Source: Vanessa cardui (Eukaryota > Arthropoda > Insecta > Lepidoptera > Nymphalidae). Taken from it: DNA of 64,000 nucleotides. The notes beneath the pieces were generated by a model. It was not told the DNA's origin, made no database searches, and saw only the letters and a program-made list of their open reading frames with translations. Positions 49,908 through 63,996 of the stretch are shown here, piece after piece; position 1 is the first letter of the stretch; every line of letters starts with the position of its first letter. The position numbers and the translations under genes were made by a program. The stretch is from contig NC_061123.1 in NCBI RefSeq assembly GCF_905220365.1, positions 4,650,001-4,714,000 on the forward strand. Reading direction: 5' to 3'.

Positions 49908-50570
49908 TAGTGATGGGCCGAATAAAGGTTTAACCGAATACGATTATTCGGACAAATTCAATAATTAAAAACAATAAAGACATAATTATTCCCATTGCAG
50001 ATAAATTGAATGAGGAGAAGGAAAACCTTTCACATGAAAATCTTTGGCTTGTACAATAAACATAAAAAAGCTATAGGAATTTGGGAAAATAAATCATAGT
50101 TGAAATCGATTTATATAGTCGATATAGTGTTGTTATAAAAATAAAGATATATTAAATAGCAGCTGTCTTTAGTGCAAAAGTAAAGTTATTATCAAATAAC
50201 ATGGAATATTTAAAGATAAGGTTTGTTTATTTTTGCTGCTTTTAAGCAATGATTTATACTTTTTATAGAGCTGGTGTCCATGAGCGAAGGTGACCTCTTA
50301 CCATCAGTGGCCCATTTGCTTGTCAATTTTACTATTTAGTTTTTAGTTCTAATATTGGGAATGTAGAGCTAATTAGGATATAGTAGGACCTCTTTCAACC
50401 TCTAATAAATATGCTTGCTTCAAATATTTATACAATTCAACTAATAAAATATTTTAAATAAGTATTAAGGATTTTTTTTAAAGGAAATTTTCGGGATAAA
50501 TTCGCATGTTCGGTAAGCTTGACGAATATACCGAATGCTGAAATTTAAATAAATATTAGGCCCATCTCTA
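49908..50570. mobile_element. Candidate non-autonomous hAT-like element
   Basis: The left end TAGTGATGGGCCGAATA (49908-49924) and the inverted right end TAGAGATGGGCCTAATA (50554-50570) match at 15 of 17 positions. CCGAATA motifs recur just inside both ends. No transposase frame. The 8-bp flanks AATTCTTT and TATTCCAT do not match well, so the target duplication has decayed or the call is wrong. Confidence 0.5.
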
Positions 50571-53062
50571 TATTCCATATATAATGCGGAAATGACATTA
50601 AAATCATATTAAAAATAAATTTAGTACGTATATAAAGCAATAATGAAACGACGTTGTTAAAGGTCGTTTAGTCATAATGTAATTGTTACATTTCAACAAT
50701 ATGAAAACGTTGATGATAGAAATCTGTATAGCAACAAACATATGATATAATCATAGCACAGATAATATAGAGCTATTTTATGTTATATTAAATTTAGAGA
50801 GTTAATATCAATATTTGCATGCTGCGCCTGTGAAAAAATAAAAGTGTTTCGGTACATAGGCATAAATTACTAAGCCAGATGTTTCTTTTCAAATGAAATC
50901 TTACGTTTCACCTTGATGTTTAAATTGATCGCACCTAAAAAATAACGGTCTCACTTTTAAACAGTAGTGTTGTGTTAAACATCGATTTAAGATTTATCTC
51001 TTTCTCTTATTATTGATTTTACATTCGAATGAAAAAGATACAGTATTGTTTCTCTATTCACCCCAAAAACAACATTTATGGGATAAACCGTACTACATTA
51101 AACAATATATATCAGTACATTTTATTAAGTTCCAATATTTAAATCGTTAACAAATGTAGGAAAGTATACATTTTCCTTATATTCTGAAAAATACGTGACA
51201 GGAAAACGCAATCGTGTAATATTTTATAGCTAAAATATATGATGTTTTATGGTTATTGAGATTCGCGATCTATACCCGGCTCATACGATATATTATACAC
51301 TTTCATATGCGGAACTAGATAGGGGTCCAGCTGGAAAATTTATTTTGCGGCCGTTCCCAAAAGAAGTGAGCGATTATACACATGATCACAGACAGCAACA
51401 ATTCCAAAGATTAGCTTAGAATAACAAGTACTAAAATAACTGATTCAATGTATCCAGCAGCGAATCTTGTAAAACATGGTCATAGACAAAAAATCTCTTT
51501 TTAAATGTCCACTAATTAGCAAATAGTTTTTAATCGCCCACCTCTCAGCGGCACGACCTTCTTCATCTAATTTTTGCCACTTTAACCTAGATACATATAC
51601 GAGTAAAAGCGTGCTTTCATACGTGTAGCACTCTTAAAGAAACGATTTTAAAGCTAGTCGCATATTATAAATAAATGCATGTAAACAAGAACCGAAAAAA
51701 ATCGGTCAAATAATTATTAAAAAACGTTTAACAATGTCACAATAATAAATGCTGCATAACAATAGAATATTATATGATTTCAATTATTACTTCTTGATGG
51801 ATACGTAGAATCACTGATATTATGAACACATTTTAAAAATTATAACAGAATCAAAAAGGTGCAAATGTTCTGGCAGTTAGTCATCAGCCTTACTATGATA
51901 TTAAAAAAAAACACTGAACAATTAATTACGAATAGAAACAGTTTGGGACTTAATAAAAATTTTTTATCCTTCAATATAATTCTGAAAACTAAATCTGTAC
52001 GCTTTTTAAAGCACTGTACTATGGTGTAGTTATTAATTCCATAATAATACCGTTGGCATACGAAAGTTGGGATTGAATTAAAAATACATTTGGTCATATG
52101 TGACATAAGACCTCATAGCATGCCGAACTAATAACAATATTAAAAAACAATTACATTAATTATTACCAAAAATGTTTGATATTACATTAAAATAACAAAC
52201 TTTATTTTTTGACTTTCTTATTTGTTAAGCAAAGGCCACAACTATTTCATATTAAGCGTGTATTTGTGTATTTTTATTAGCGTATAGGTAGAAGTTCCCC
52301 CTCTTTGGTTTGAACGAGTACTAATAGAAACTTTAATAAATAGATGGTACGAACACAGAAGAAAATATTTTTTCTGTTATTTGTATAATTTTAATATTGA
52401 AAGGGTGATAATCTCCTTATCAGAATATTTTATTAATTTATAATATATTTTAAATATAATGTACCTTTAGTATACATGTAATACTTATTGGTATTGAAAA
52501 ATATTATATTATGCGATCTGTAGTGTCGTTTCTAAAGTACTGTAAAATATATTAATGGGAAAAACAGGCTTTTAGTATGTCTATTTATATATCTTCATCC
52601 TCTACTACACTTACCCGTACAAGATATATATTTTAATTGATTTAATATGATTTATAATCATACGTTTTTTGATACTAGTTTCGATATCATTTAATAACAG
52701 TATTTATGTAATTAATGAAAATAGTTTCTTTTTAAATTGTAATCCTAAATATAATATAGAAGCATTAATAAAACTATTAACCACATTATCAATCATAAGG
52801 TATTCGATTTCTTTAGTTTTGTATTGCAATTATCATATCACTGTTACGATTATTTTGTTTTTATAATTAACGCGTCATGGTATCACTCATTATGATCCGC
52901 TGAAACCGTATTTCAATATCACTTCACACTTTATTCAAAACAATTCTTCGCTCAGACAAATTTCACAGCAATCCTTAAAGGAATGTAATTTAACACTTAA
53001 CCCTAAAACCGATAGGTGTTAGCGTTCCTGTGCTTGACACGGTATCGTCGTTTCGTCGGTCC

Positions 53063-56000
53063 TCAGTGCGTGGGCAGCGTGAGGCGCTCGGCGCGCGCAC
53101 GCGCGGGCAAAAGGCGCGCCGCCAGCCGAGCGCGCGCGCACGCCAGGCACGTCGCCACGCCGTGCGCGAACATCATCACCGCCGCGCACAGTGCCACGAA
53201 GCCCAGAGCTGACGCTGAAGGTTTATATTGATTATTTAGTAGAAATATTTAAAGTAACATTAAAACACAAAACTAATATGCCAAGAGAGAAAATATAACG
53301 AATTGATTGCTTAATTTAAAAAATGTATAGAAATAATAACGATAGTTTTATTAGGTTTACGAATCATTATCTTCCGATAAAGAGTAGATAAATGTTTGAC
53401 CAAAGTAGATCAATGTTAATTTTGAAAACGTAGTATTTTTGAACTTATAAATTTATAAAGCTTTTAGTAATTAGGTGTGAGTGTCATTAAAACGGGAAAC
53501 ATAGTTACGGATAAGCTAAAAGTGGTCTTGGGACACGCAAAGCGGATTCATTAAATCTATAAGATAATAATCAACAAAACAAAATTGCATTTGGAAACAT
53601 TTTAAAATGCTTTCATTTAAAATGACCACCATATTTGCATACTTATTGGGCACATTTACATATACAATAAACCTGTAAAAGGACCACTGTGTGATTTGAG
53701 CTTTACGCAAGTTCTCAAACTTCGTACATCCATATTAAGATAATCAACTCGATACGATATTGTTATAACGACCCCACATGTGGAATAAAAACGCGCGTCA
53801 TATTAGTCGCTGCTGACTTGCTATCATGGACAAACATAAACTTGATAGTATCGTTTCCAAGTACGGCTACACGTGTTTAGTGTGAAATATTACTACGTGT
53901 TCTCGAATTCCCAGATACACTTTATCAAATATTTTTCAAGTAATCTATAAACATTCTATTCACTTAACGTAGAAATTCCACTTTAGTTTTGTTAATAACC
54001 TGAGTCACATTGTAAGTGATAAGGGTATTATTCATTTGTATGATTGCAGAAAATACATTTCAGCCGTCTTCAAAATGTAAGTAGAAAACGGCTTTTTGTG
54101 TGACGATTCCATTCTATCAACACATTTCTTCAAACTTTAAGGGGAAACCACACGATAAGTATAAACAATAATTTTCCAGCCATGATCCACCATCTGGAAA
54201 ACTGGCTGGAAAATTATGTGTTTTGTGAAATAGGTTTTCAAGATTCACACACATTCCAATTTAATGAAAAAAAATACAGCTAAAAGGATGAGAAAGGGGG
54301 AGGAAATCTCTGTCTCTTTTAAATAACACGTAAAGGCTTCTATGGTTTGAATATACACAATGTTACATTAATACAACACCAAAAGTAAAAAAAAATTTTG
54401 TTTCTTCTTATTGCAGTGCCTGGTAAATGCTTTTATTATATTACCTACCTTTACCTTTTTGCGATATGTTATTTTTTGAATATATATATCTCTTAAAACT
54501 CACAACTAATTGGAGAGAAATTTATAACTCCGAATAAGCGCCTAGTAGCATATACACTGCTATTTCACGTGACGTCAGAAATACTCATATAATTAATTAT
54601 TTTTAAATAGTAGGCGTAATTTATAGATGAGTTCAATACCTGGTTTATTCCAATCAAGAGCTGGATATATAGCAGGTAGTCCGATTCTGTCCGTTCCTCC
54701 AACTGCCCAGTAGAAGCCGCTGAACACACCGTATGCAAGGCCCGCGCCGGCGCCGAACAGAGCATGCGCCGCGCGTACTGGGTGAGCAGTGACGGCCAAC
54801 TCCAGTAGCATCACGAGTGAGTTGCCGCCGTGCACGAGCAGATTGAGGGTATTGATTTCATGAATTTCTGTGCATCAATACGTTATCTCGTTAAAAACTG
54901 AGTTTGAGTTATAGCTGCGACTTGGACTTTTATGCACCAATGGCTTCAAAACAATATTGATATTTATCATGAAAGTTAAAACCACCATTTGATTGAAATC
55001 CATTCTGTTCCAAAATGTTCCAAAATAAGTAAAAAAAATTAAATTGTCCATATCAAGTAAACGGTTTAAAGATAGATTGTCATTTGACCATTTCAAGTGA
55101 ATTATGTTTCAAACATAATTTTATAACATAGTATAATTAAAAGGAAAAAAATGTTTCCTCTTTCAATAAAACTCACTAGGATCATGCACCAACGTCCAGT
55201 AGATGAGAGTGATGACGAAAGCCAGGTCGGTTGCGACGGTGTGAGCCAGCCAGTACGACCGACACAGCAACGGAGTCCTCTGACGACGAGGCATAGGGAT
55301 TTCTTCGTCTTCGCATGCTACCAAAAAAATATGGATACATCATTATTTTTGAATTGGTCACTTATATTTTGTATTTCTTAAAGTATAGTTAATATAAATT
55401 AAATAAATTCACAACTTCTGTTCAAATATCACCTTTTTATGAGAAAGGAATTGCCAGGAACTTATTTCATCACATGGAATAAATACAAAAAGAAAGTTTG
55501 TTCAGGAAATATACTATATTTCTTTTAGTAATAACAGTTATAGCATATTCATCTTTGAATTGACTGGATTTGTGAAGAAATGTAGTTTGAATGTCAAGGA
55601 AGTTTTTATCGGAACTTTAGAAGTTGTATTAAAGTGGAACTAAACTATATATGTAGTTAAAAGTCATATTGCATTATATTAGCAAATCGTGTGGAATCTG
55701 TAATATAAGGCATGTTTATCTTTACACTTTTTTAACGTTTTTCTTTAACTTAGGGAACAGTGTAAGTTTCATTAAAATCGGTGCAATAGTTTCATGGACA
55801 TATTTTTTATCTTTATTTAGTTCACTTACTGCTTCTAATTTTGAAGTCGGTTTAATTTTTTATGTATGATTAATTGGTATTAAGTAAATTGCTGCTATAG
55901 TTTATCCTTATAATTGAACTAGGTGTACCTAGTAACAAAATATGTTGTGGTTGGAATGACAGTAATAGTGACCATATGTGGCCGATATATCAATTGTCGT

Positions 56001-59000
56001 TCGTTACAGTATCGGTTCGGACGTCAATAGCAGGAATGAGGAACCAATGAGGATAATTGTGGCGGGTGGCAGCCCACTCGGAGTTTAATTGACGCGAAAT
56101 TGTATCAATCAACTGCACTTCAACCAAACCGTCCCCTCGCATGTTTTGCCTCTATGTACAGTCAGCTACGAATGTTTATTAATATTTCTTTATATTATTA
56201 CAAAATTAAATTGAATGATATAATATGTAATACATATTTAGATTAGAATTTTATATCGATGACTGTACATTAAAGCATTGAATACTTGTTTAAGTTTATT
56301 TTATGAAGAGTTTCAAAAGTTTCAACTATGAACATATCGCCATATAGTAATAATCTCGTAAAACATAAATGTAATTGCTTTTTCTTGTATTTATTTTTGC
56401 AGTATTAAAATTTGTTGTCCGTACTTGAACGAATGTACAAAACTATGATATTAGTTTAATAACGTCACAACACATGTAGCCTGTGACCTTTGCCTCAAAA
56501 AAGAGCTAGTGCCTTAGACAAGCCATTGGATATTCACTGGCTGTTACTTTAATGTTTGTAGAGTTATTCTTTGAAAATAAACTCAAAACACATTATAAGA
56601 CACGATCGTGTATAAGATTAATATACAATCATATACGATAGTGTATAAGATTAATATACAGTCTTTTACAATCATATACAATGCAGCGCCTAAGGTCATA
56701 TATCTAAATTCTAAGATATTACGAATTTTAAGATTTTGAGATACGTCATTTTTGCAGAACTGTAGTGCCGGATTTACTTCGATTTACTTTTAGACCAAAC
56801 ACTTTTTCGCCATACAGTTACAATATAACGCTTTATGCAATTACGGTTTTCACGATAAAGCGACGTTATGCGGCTTCGTATGATATGGATTAAAGATTTC
56901 TGTAAAATTATTATATATATTTATTGAACGGAACATTCAATGTTAACACATTGAGGCATTCTCTACCGTATGAGGACAATGAAAATAGTAATAAACGATT
57001 GTTTTTTAAATTATTTTTAATATTCCATTGCAAAAAAAGAAATAATAATATATATCTTGACCTTGTTAATGTTATTAAAAAAAAACAAACAAAATATTTT
57101 AACAGTTAAATGTTGACATTCCACAATTTGCCGTGACATTGCATTAATATATTATGTTATCATAGGCACGACACTATAACAAACAAATACTTTACATTAT
57201 GAATACTATACAATAAGCTGAAAACCGATCCTTATCTGATGCTACATTTATTCCACATTCATTTGTGTATAAATGTGAATCGTCATGCAAAATTCATTCA
57301 TTCATTGTTTTGTACTTGCCATTGAAGTTGTGGGTTAAAATAGATCAAAATTAATTTGATAAACTCATACATAATTTAGCAGTAGGCTATTAAAATTGAT
57401 TGTTACAATGTTGTTAGTCACTTTCTCGATTAAACGGCCGATCTGATATTACCAACAAACATTTTAATTGCGTTTTAATTCTTGAGAGGGAAATCTCAGA
57501 GGTAAACGAAACCTATTTATGGTAATATGATAGTATTTAACATATTATCGGTTTGAAGTGATGATATAACCATTTCAAAAGGCTAAGGCCAATTTCAGAA
57601 ACGGATTTGAAGCAATGATTATCTGGAAGCGTATCGTACGTATTAATGTTGTTATTCTAACATTAAATAGCCAGAAGTATTTAGCTCCCGACACGCGACT
57701 CGTGATGTTAGTTGATTGTTCCCAATGATTACTCTCCGCGGGCCTCCTTTGATAAGCGAACTAAATCACGCGAGGCTTTTGACATTGCTTAAATCCAGAG
57801 ATTTGACCACACGCTGTTGTCATTTCTTCCTTTATTGCTATAATTAAGAACATTAAGGTTCATTGCCAATTATTTTGAGACTAATTCAATTTATGTAAGA
57901 GATTATACTAGGAAGACTATAACTTTGGTTAGCATTGTATACGATTATTATTTTTTGGCATATTCATCAATTTAAACATAGTTTTGTTATCTGTGAAATC
58001 GAGTTACCATCAGGCAAATATACCTAAAGATTGCTCTAGTTACAAAAGTTGTCTAATTTTTGGATTTAAATATTACTTACGTATATTGAACGATCTCTGT
58101 GATCTGTACCGATGTACAACAGCAAGCGCAAGACCTGCTTGCACCACGATGAGCAGGTAGCCCCAGTTGGTGAAGTATATGAACCACTTGAAGTAATTCA
58201 GTTCCACCTTCGGCCCCTTGTACAACTTGGGGAGACGTTGACAGGCGAAACTTGATATTCCAATCGATAGGACGGTGAGGAATAGCAGCCACCTGTTATG
58301 AATATAGTATATAATATAGTATATGAGTAAACAAAAAAAAACCGTTGAGTTTCTTTCGCCGGTTCTTCTCAGGTCAGGGTATTTTCTTTTCCGAACCGGT
58401 GGTAGTGTTTAAATTGATCATCAATAAGAAAGTGTAATGCTTCTATGTTGAATAAAGTTATTTGAGTTTGAGTTTGAATGTTCATTTGCATATTAACAGT
58501 AATTTTTTGATCCTGTTGGACTTTTTAAATATTCATATTATAAACTATCTACGTACATTTTGAATTGTACTATTTTGTAGGCACTGACCTTAGTAATGTT
58601 GAAATGAATCATTTTCTATTTTATAATATGTATCAGAATTAATGAGACACTCAAATTGAAATAGAAATATACCAAATTTAATCAACATTTAAATCAACGC
58701 AAGCAAAACAATTACAAGAAAGAGAAATTTAATTGAAAACTGTCGACTTTGGAATGTAGTCCTTTCGAGAGGAACCACGAAGAAAATTCGCAATTAAATT
58801 GATGTATGAATCATTTCCTGAGTAAATATTTACGAATGCTAGCTCCAGGTCCGTTTTGCGATTCTTGATTGGGATTTAAATGCGATTTAAATTTATTCCT
58901 TGGAAAACTTAACTTTGTCTTTTTTATACATATCCTTTTAAATAATTTAAGAAAATACAAATGTTATCATGGTTTTATGGTAATGCTGTTTATTTACCTG

Positions 59001-59146
59001 TAAACAATATAGGATGTGACCGGATGAGATCCATTCTGCCACTGGCTGCAGGCGAATACTTGGGGAGGAGAATGTTCCAAGTTCAGGGCCCGTCGGCTAG
59101 CTTGCCAGATCCTGCTCAGCATCGCTGGCTTGCACGTCTTCTTCAT
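53063..59146 (-). CDS. rost: Rolling stone-like membrane protein, divergent copy E
   Basis: Five coding exons on the - strand: 59146-58998, 58292-58081, 55317-55177, 54867-54640 and 53208-53063 with a TGA stop. All borders are AG/GT, phases 2, 1, 1, 1, giving 291 aa. Family marks: FACSQWQ then YIVYRW across the first intron, WFIYFTNWGYL in exon 2, YWLAHTVATD and ITLIYW in exon 3, HGGNSLVML, FYWAVGGTDR and IYPALDWNKP in exon 4, and a last membrane span in exon 5. Its WQ and FTNWG motifs look closer to canonical rolling stone than A-D do. It lacks the phase-2 intron after GGTD and has extra introns at YR|W and at NKP|A. Exons 4 and 5 are GC-rich, with an Arg/Ala-rich C-terminus. The ATG at 59146 sits 2 nt after an acceptor at 59149-59150, so a 5' noncoding exon should lie upstream. 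Function is not shown. Confidence 0.83.
54168..54217. repeat. Inverted repeat in intron 4 of gene E
   Basis: ATAATTTTCCAGCCA (54168-54182) and its exact inverse (54203-54217) flank a 20-nt spacer that holds another TCTGGAAAAC. Possibly the core of a small MITE. Confidence 0.55.
55318..58080. other. Intron 2 of gene E (2.76 kb)
   Basis: No exon is supported inside. At 55700-55870 a stretch with 'tttcattaaaatcggtgcaa' and 'ttttgaagtcggtttaat' looks like a common lepidopteran repeat. Otherwise AT-rich sequence. Confidence 0.65.
58330..58480 (+). repeat. 3' end of a non-LTR-type element with TTTGAG tail
   Basis: A near copy of 5101-5240: 'gagtttctttcgccggttct', then 'ccgaaccggtggtagtgttt', and 'gaataaagttatttgagttt' at the end. 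It sits in intron 1 of rost-like gene E, antisense to the gene. Confidence 0.65.
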
Positions 59147-60234
59147 CGCTGTAAATGATTGTTTATGTATTTTTATAAACAATGTTATTTAAAGGATAAC
59201 ATAAAACTAATAATCCAAAAAATGTAATGTAATGTTTTGTTAGATCTCGAATTGAATAGACACAAAAATATGTCTATATATTCATATATTCAGGATATAG
59301 ATGGCAGTATATTTGGCCTACCGTATGCCTATCGTATTGTGTATATTCATAAAAAATGAATTTGTCAGTGTCTTTGGAACCGAAATTAAATCGATTGATG
59401 TAAACTCGTAGGGCTTACATACTACCATAGTATTTACGATACGATGATGATGAATAGTTCTACTATCTACCTATTGGCCGTATCAATCAAGCTTGATAAT
59501 TTAATGATTTTATTTTCATATGAATAAACTACACTTATATGATTTGATAATATTACGCATACATTTAAAAACCCCTTTATTTTGCACTTACGATTGTTAA
59601 ATTTATATAGGTACCGTTAAAAATTATTTTAAATTTTATATTATTTTACTTTGTACTGAAATTAGTCAAGTATTCTGGTACTAACTACTACTTAGTTAAA
59701 CTTAAATTAAAAATGTATATGTACTAAAGAAATAAAGTTTAAAAAAAATTGAGTTAAATGAACAATCGTTATAGGGCAAGTTGGTCTATTATTTATATCG
59801 CAATATTATTTAATATTATTTAATATTATTATTTTTATATGATAATATTTGTAACAATTATATATAAATTAAGTAAATGGATATACTGAATAACTTAATT
59901 CGACATTGCATATATGTGGTGTCACCACATAGTTCTTTAATTTTTTTATGAAGACACTAGTAATCAAAATCATAAGTTTTTTAATACTTCCTTGAACGAT
60001 AAAATTGAATATTTTTATAAATAACACAGAAAATATCACGAGGATCGGTGATAAATATACAATCAAAGCAGGCATTCAGAATATTAATTAAGAAAATGTC
60101 GTCAGTGATAACAACGGATGGCGTTGATAAACAACAACACAGCCATTCATTCGGTAACCGATACAAAAATCAGACTTTCTCGTTACTCATACAACAACAT
60201 TTTAAAAATTCCTATCAAATGAGATGTTACGTTA

Positions 60235-60420
60235 TGCTTATTGAAATAATGTGTAACTACAGGCACAAGGGACATAACATCTTGGTTCCCAAGGTTGGTG
60301 GCACATTGACGATGTAAGGAATAGTTAATATTTCTTACAGCGTCATTGTCTATGTTTGATGGTAACCACTTACCATCAGTTGGCCCATATGCTCGTCGGC
60401 CAACCTATACCACAAAAAAA
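60235..60420 (-). repeat. Inverted copy of the old lepidopteran repeat
   Basis: Read on the - strand it matches the left half of 20327-20930: 'gacattgacgctgtaagaaa' against 'gacattggcgccgtaagaaa', and the 'gaccaacctgatggt'-like start. An 89-codon open frame across it is not a gene. Confidence 0.65.
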
Positions 60421-60790
60421 ATCGTGAATTCCAAAAAAAAGCGTAACTCTGGAGTTAAGCTTTTTTAACCGTATGTATGATATCGAAAAAAAGACTGACA
60501 TTCTAAAATCGTTTATAAAACTATTATACTTTTAGTACGAAAACTCGACATATATTTGTCATAAAATAAAAAGATCATTCTATAAATTATGACGATCAAA
60601 TAGAAGTAAAATAAAAATGAAAAATTTAAAAGACTTGTTAAAGAAACATTTACATGCGAAAGGTTAATAAAATTAGCGACGGCTGAGACGGGAATGAGAA
60701 TCGCTTCCAGACAGAAAAAAAAATATAATTGTAAATGTTTCCAACAACAAATTATTGAAAAATATTTAAATTCACAAAGTTTTTTGTTTG

Positions 60791-61087
60791 AGTCGAGATG
60801 GCCCAGTGGTTAGAACGCGTGCATCTTAACCGATGATTGCGGGTTCAAACCCAGGCAAGCACCGCTGATTCATGTGCTTAATTTGTCTTTAAAATTCATC
60901 TCGCGCCCAGCGGTGAAGGAAAACATCGTGAGGAAACCTGCATGTGACAAATTTCATAGAAATTCTGTTACATGTGTATTCCACCAACCCGCATTGGAAC
61001 AGCGTGGTGGAATATTTTCCAAACCTTCTCCTCAAAGGGAGAGGAGGCCTTTAGCCCAGCAGTGGGAATTTACAGGCTGTTGTTGTT
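60791..61087 (+). mobile_element. tRNA-derived SINE
   Basis: Same family as 2508-2817: TGGCCCAGTGG, the B box GGGTTCAAACCC, then 'attccaccaacccgcattgg' and the end 'cagtgggaatttacaggctg', followed by a GTT tail. Only a short possible target duplication (TTGTTTG) is visible. Confidence 0.8.
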
Positions 61088-63996
61088 TGTTCAGGTTCTA
61101 TATAATAAAAATAGGAAATTTCTTTGTGAAACTCAGTTATATGTATATAATATGTATACCTATTATTAATCTATAAAAAAATCATTCTGTATTTAAATTC
61201 CAATCGAATTGACGTCTCTCAAAGATTCAATATCGATAATAAATAAAGCTTACAATGATAATCTATTACCGCAGAGAGTTGAATATTGATTGATCTATTG
61301 TATAACACGGTTTTAAGAATAGCGCGTTGAATGGATGACAATGTACACAATACGGAATGATGTTACTAGAATAGCAGACGCAGAATTGACAATTTGACGA
61401 ACGGATGCTGCGACTTGTTGTTATAAATCGCAATAATCCTGACACGACATCATCTCTCAGTTATCCAATCTCATTCGCAACACGTAAGCCCTTACAATAA
61501 ATATCTATTACTTAATGTAGTTTTTTTTTTAATGTTTTCAGTCGAAATAATTTTTAATCGACTACAGCGAGGCATAAATAATTCTTATGATTTTTGCATT
61601 ATATATGTATGTAAATTGTGCATGTTCACCTTTTCCCAAGTAGCTTCTGAACTTCATGTTTTGACAAACGATTTCTTCAAACAAACAGATGTATTTGTCA
61701 ATTATTATTATGATGTTTTTCTAAAAATAAAATATTTTTTAGTCTAGGTGGCTTACGGTAACTATGAACTTATAATAGTTAATATAACCACTATGAAGCA
61801 TATTTTGAATTTAATTATATACCGCATTTTTATAATAAATTACTTTATTCAAATGTTTATTGAACACGAAAAAATTTTATAAAAATATTTGGAATAACAT
61901 TATACCGATGTTAGGTAACCTAATTTAACTGTATATTTGAAAAGGGATATTGATAAACATTTGAAAGGGGGAAATAAAAAAACGCGCTCGTAATTGTATT
62001 AAAAAATAATGATTCACTGTTTATGAATGGACGTGGCGACTAGACTTTGTACGTATGTAAGTGCTTAATCGCTATTAAATTCTTAATTAAAGCATTTAAG
62101 TCGTCTCGTCACATCGTATTCTTTCAGTAAGTGACTATCTCAGGTTATTCTAGAAGAAATATATAAAGTTGAAAGACGTCACACCTTAAACTCGAGAGAT
62201 AAATCCCTTATAAAGTTTTCAAAAAGGAATCTTTATTTATTTTATCTACATTCAGTATAATAATAAACAGTATCAAGATCGAATTGATTCCCAATGAAAT
62301 CGGAATTCAATTGAAAGTTTTGACATTTAAAGGAGTGTAATGAAAAGGCAATAACATCGGACAAATATTGATTGAAGGGGAATATTTTTGACTGATTGAC
62401 AATACATATCATAATATGTTGATTGTTTGTCGAGACAGTTCAAGTGAATGTCAGAGTTTGAATTGCGATTAATTGGAATATTACCGTTGCAGGACTGTTG
62501 CCAATGGATACCAGCATTAATTGGCCACCTGCAATGGACCTAGGTCATACGATTGTTAACAAATTGTAATTAATAGGAACATATTCATTCATACTCGTAA
62601 TTAATTGTTTTAGATCTTGATATCATTGACGTACACGCTTATTGTCATTGCGCTATTCATAGTAGTTTCGCAGCTCATCCCGCTAGAATTTGACGAATTC
62701 ATAGTTATGCGGATTATTGCAAACTAGCTACCCATGAACAGGCACAGACAGAGTCGCATGAATAGAATAAGGAACTACAGAAAAACTTTACATCGTACAT
62801 ATAAATCTATCGGTTTACGAGGCAAACGAAATTAAAGTAGGCATTTTTTCAATTTTACAAAACGTTAATGATTTAAAATCGTACAACCTTTTCACCAATC
62901 ACTCCGTTCATTTGGAAAACCATATGAAAATTCGATCGTTAGTTTTAAAGTTTATAATTTATATTTTATTTTGAATACCTTTTATAATATAATAATATCC
63001 TGTCAAAGATTAAAAAAAAGGTATATATTTAACTAGTGCTGTTATCTTATAATCTTATCCCTGTCTTTTGCTATGCAGAGTGAGCGAGTCGGTGTTCGCT
63101 AGCTAGTCTTTTATATGATAAAATAGGTTTCTGAGTTGGTCAAAGTCTAGCCTATGAGCGATTTTAGGTTTAAGTTTTTTTCAAGAATAATTCTACTTTT
63201 GTATCAAATTTGTCGTTGTTTTAAATTTATAATATATTATTTAAATTATTAATTAAAACTAATATTAAAACCAGACAAATTGTTTCGTACATATATTAAT
63301 TTTAATGCGTGTAAGTTCCATTTACGAGTCTAGTAATTCGGGATTCGTTCTACATTATATGGGTTCTATCAAATAAACTTCTTAGTAATGTTCTTGACGA
63401 GAGTTGCCCATTTTAAATAAACAAGATTGGTTAATTAAATGGAGTTTAATGACTCGAATCAAACACCTACGACAACAACTTGCTGACCGAAACAATGTAC
63501 GAAGTTTTACGACTTGCAATCGAACGCAAGGCGGATGTACAGACTGAATTGATGACGATGTGTTCAATAGTTGGTGAAATTGAGTGATTATTTACTTCCT
63601 CATTGAATGCATTTTTAAAGCTTGCCAATAAATACATTTATTTAAAGATGCAAAATCCTTTTTTTCGTTTATTTTTCTTCTACACTATTAAGTAATATAG
63701 TTAAGAAGGCTAATTTATTACTTTTCATTAAATGTTAACAATGGATATATTACCTATAGTAAATCTATCTTTCATTTTTAAAAAGAATATTCATATATAC
63801 ACAGCGTAGTAATCAAACTTCCTTTTAATCCATATTAATTAAACTATAACAGTATTTAATGGTTTTTAAGAAAATAGATACAGTTGAAAATAAATATTGA
63901 ATTTCTGTGGGTAGTTTTTAAATGAAAATAGTACAAGTTTTACAAGTAACAAAATCATATTCGTAGATATATTCTGTAAGATGAAACTCGAAACTC

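Larger units (their letters stand above)
42452..53062. other. Long spacer between rost-like genes D and E
   Basis: 10.6 kb without a supported coding exon; the short open frames here are AT-rich or microsatellite-derived. Contents: (AAT)n and (TG)n microsatellites, a repeat at 44700-44880, GC-rich patches at 46425-46520 and 46808-46850, a non-LTR tail at 47088-47215, a 105-bp tandem duplication at 48721-48925, and a hAT-like element at 49908-50570. The - strand AATAAA (TTTATT at 52930-52935) fits gene E's 3' end, 128 nt past its stop. Confidence 0.6.

Noticed and set aside
53016..53231. Arg/Ala-rich + strand open frames
   Set aside because: Antisense to the GC-rich last exon of rost-like gene E, which joins in phase to the exon ending at 54640.
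58077..58292. 71-codon - strand frame starting MAAIP
   Set aside because: Right strand but wrong frame; the frame starting WLLFLTV has the FTNWG motif and fits both splice phases.
60048..60317. 89-codon + strand open frame
   Set aside because: It overlaps an inverted interspersed repeat and has no recognisable domain.
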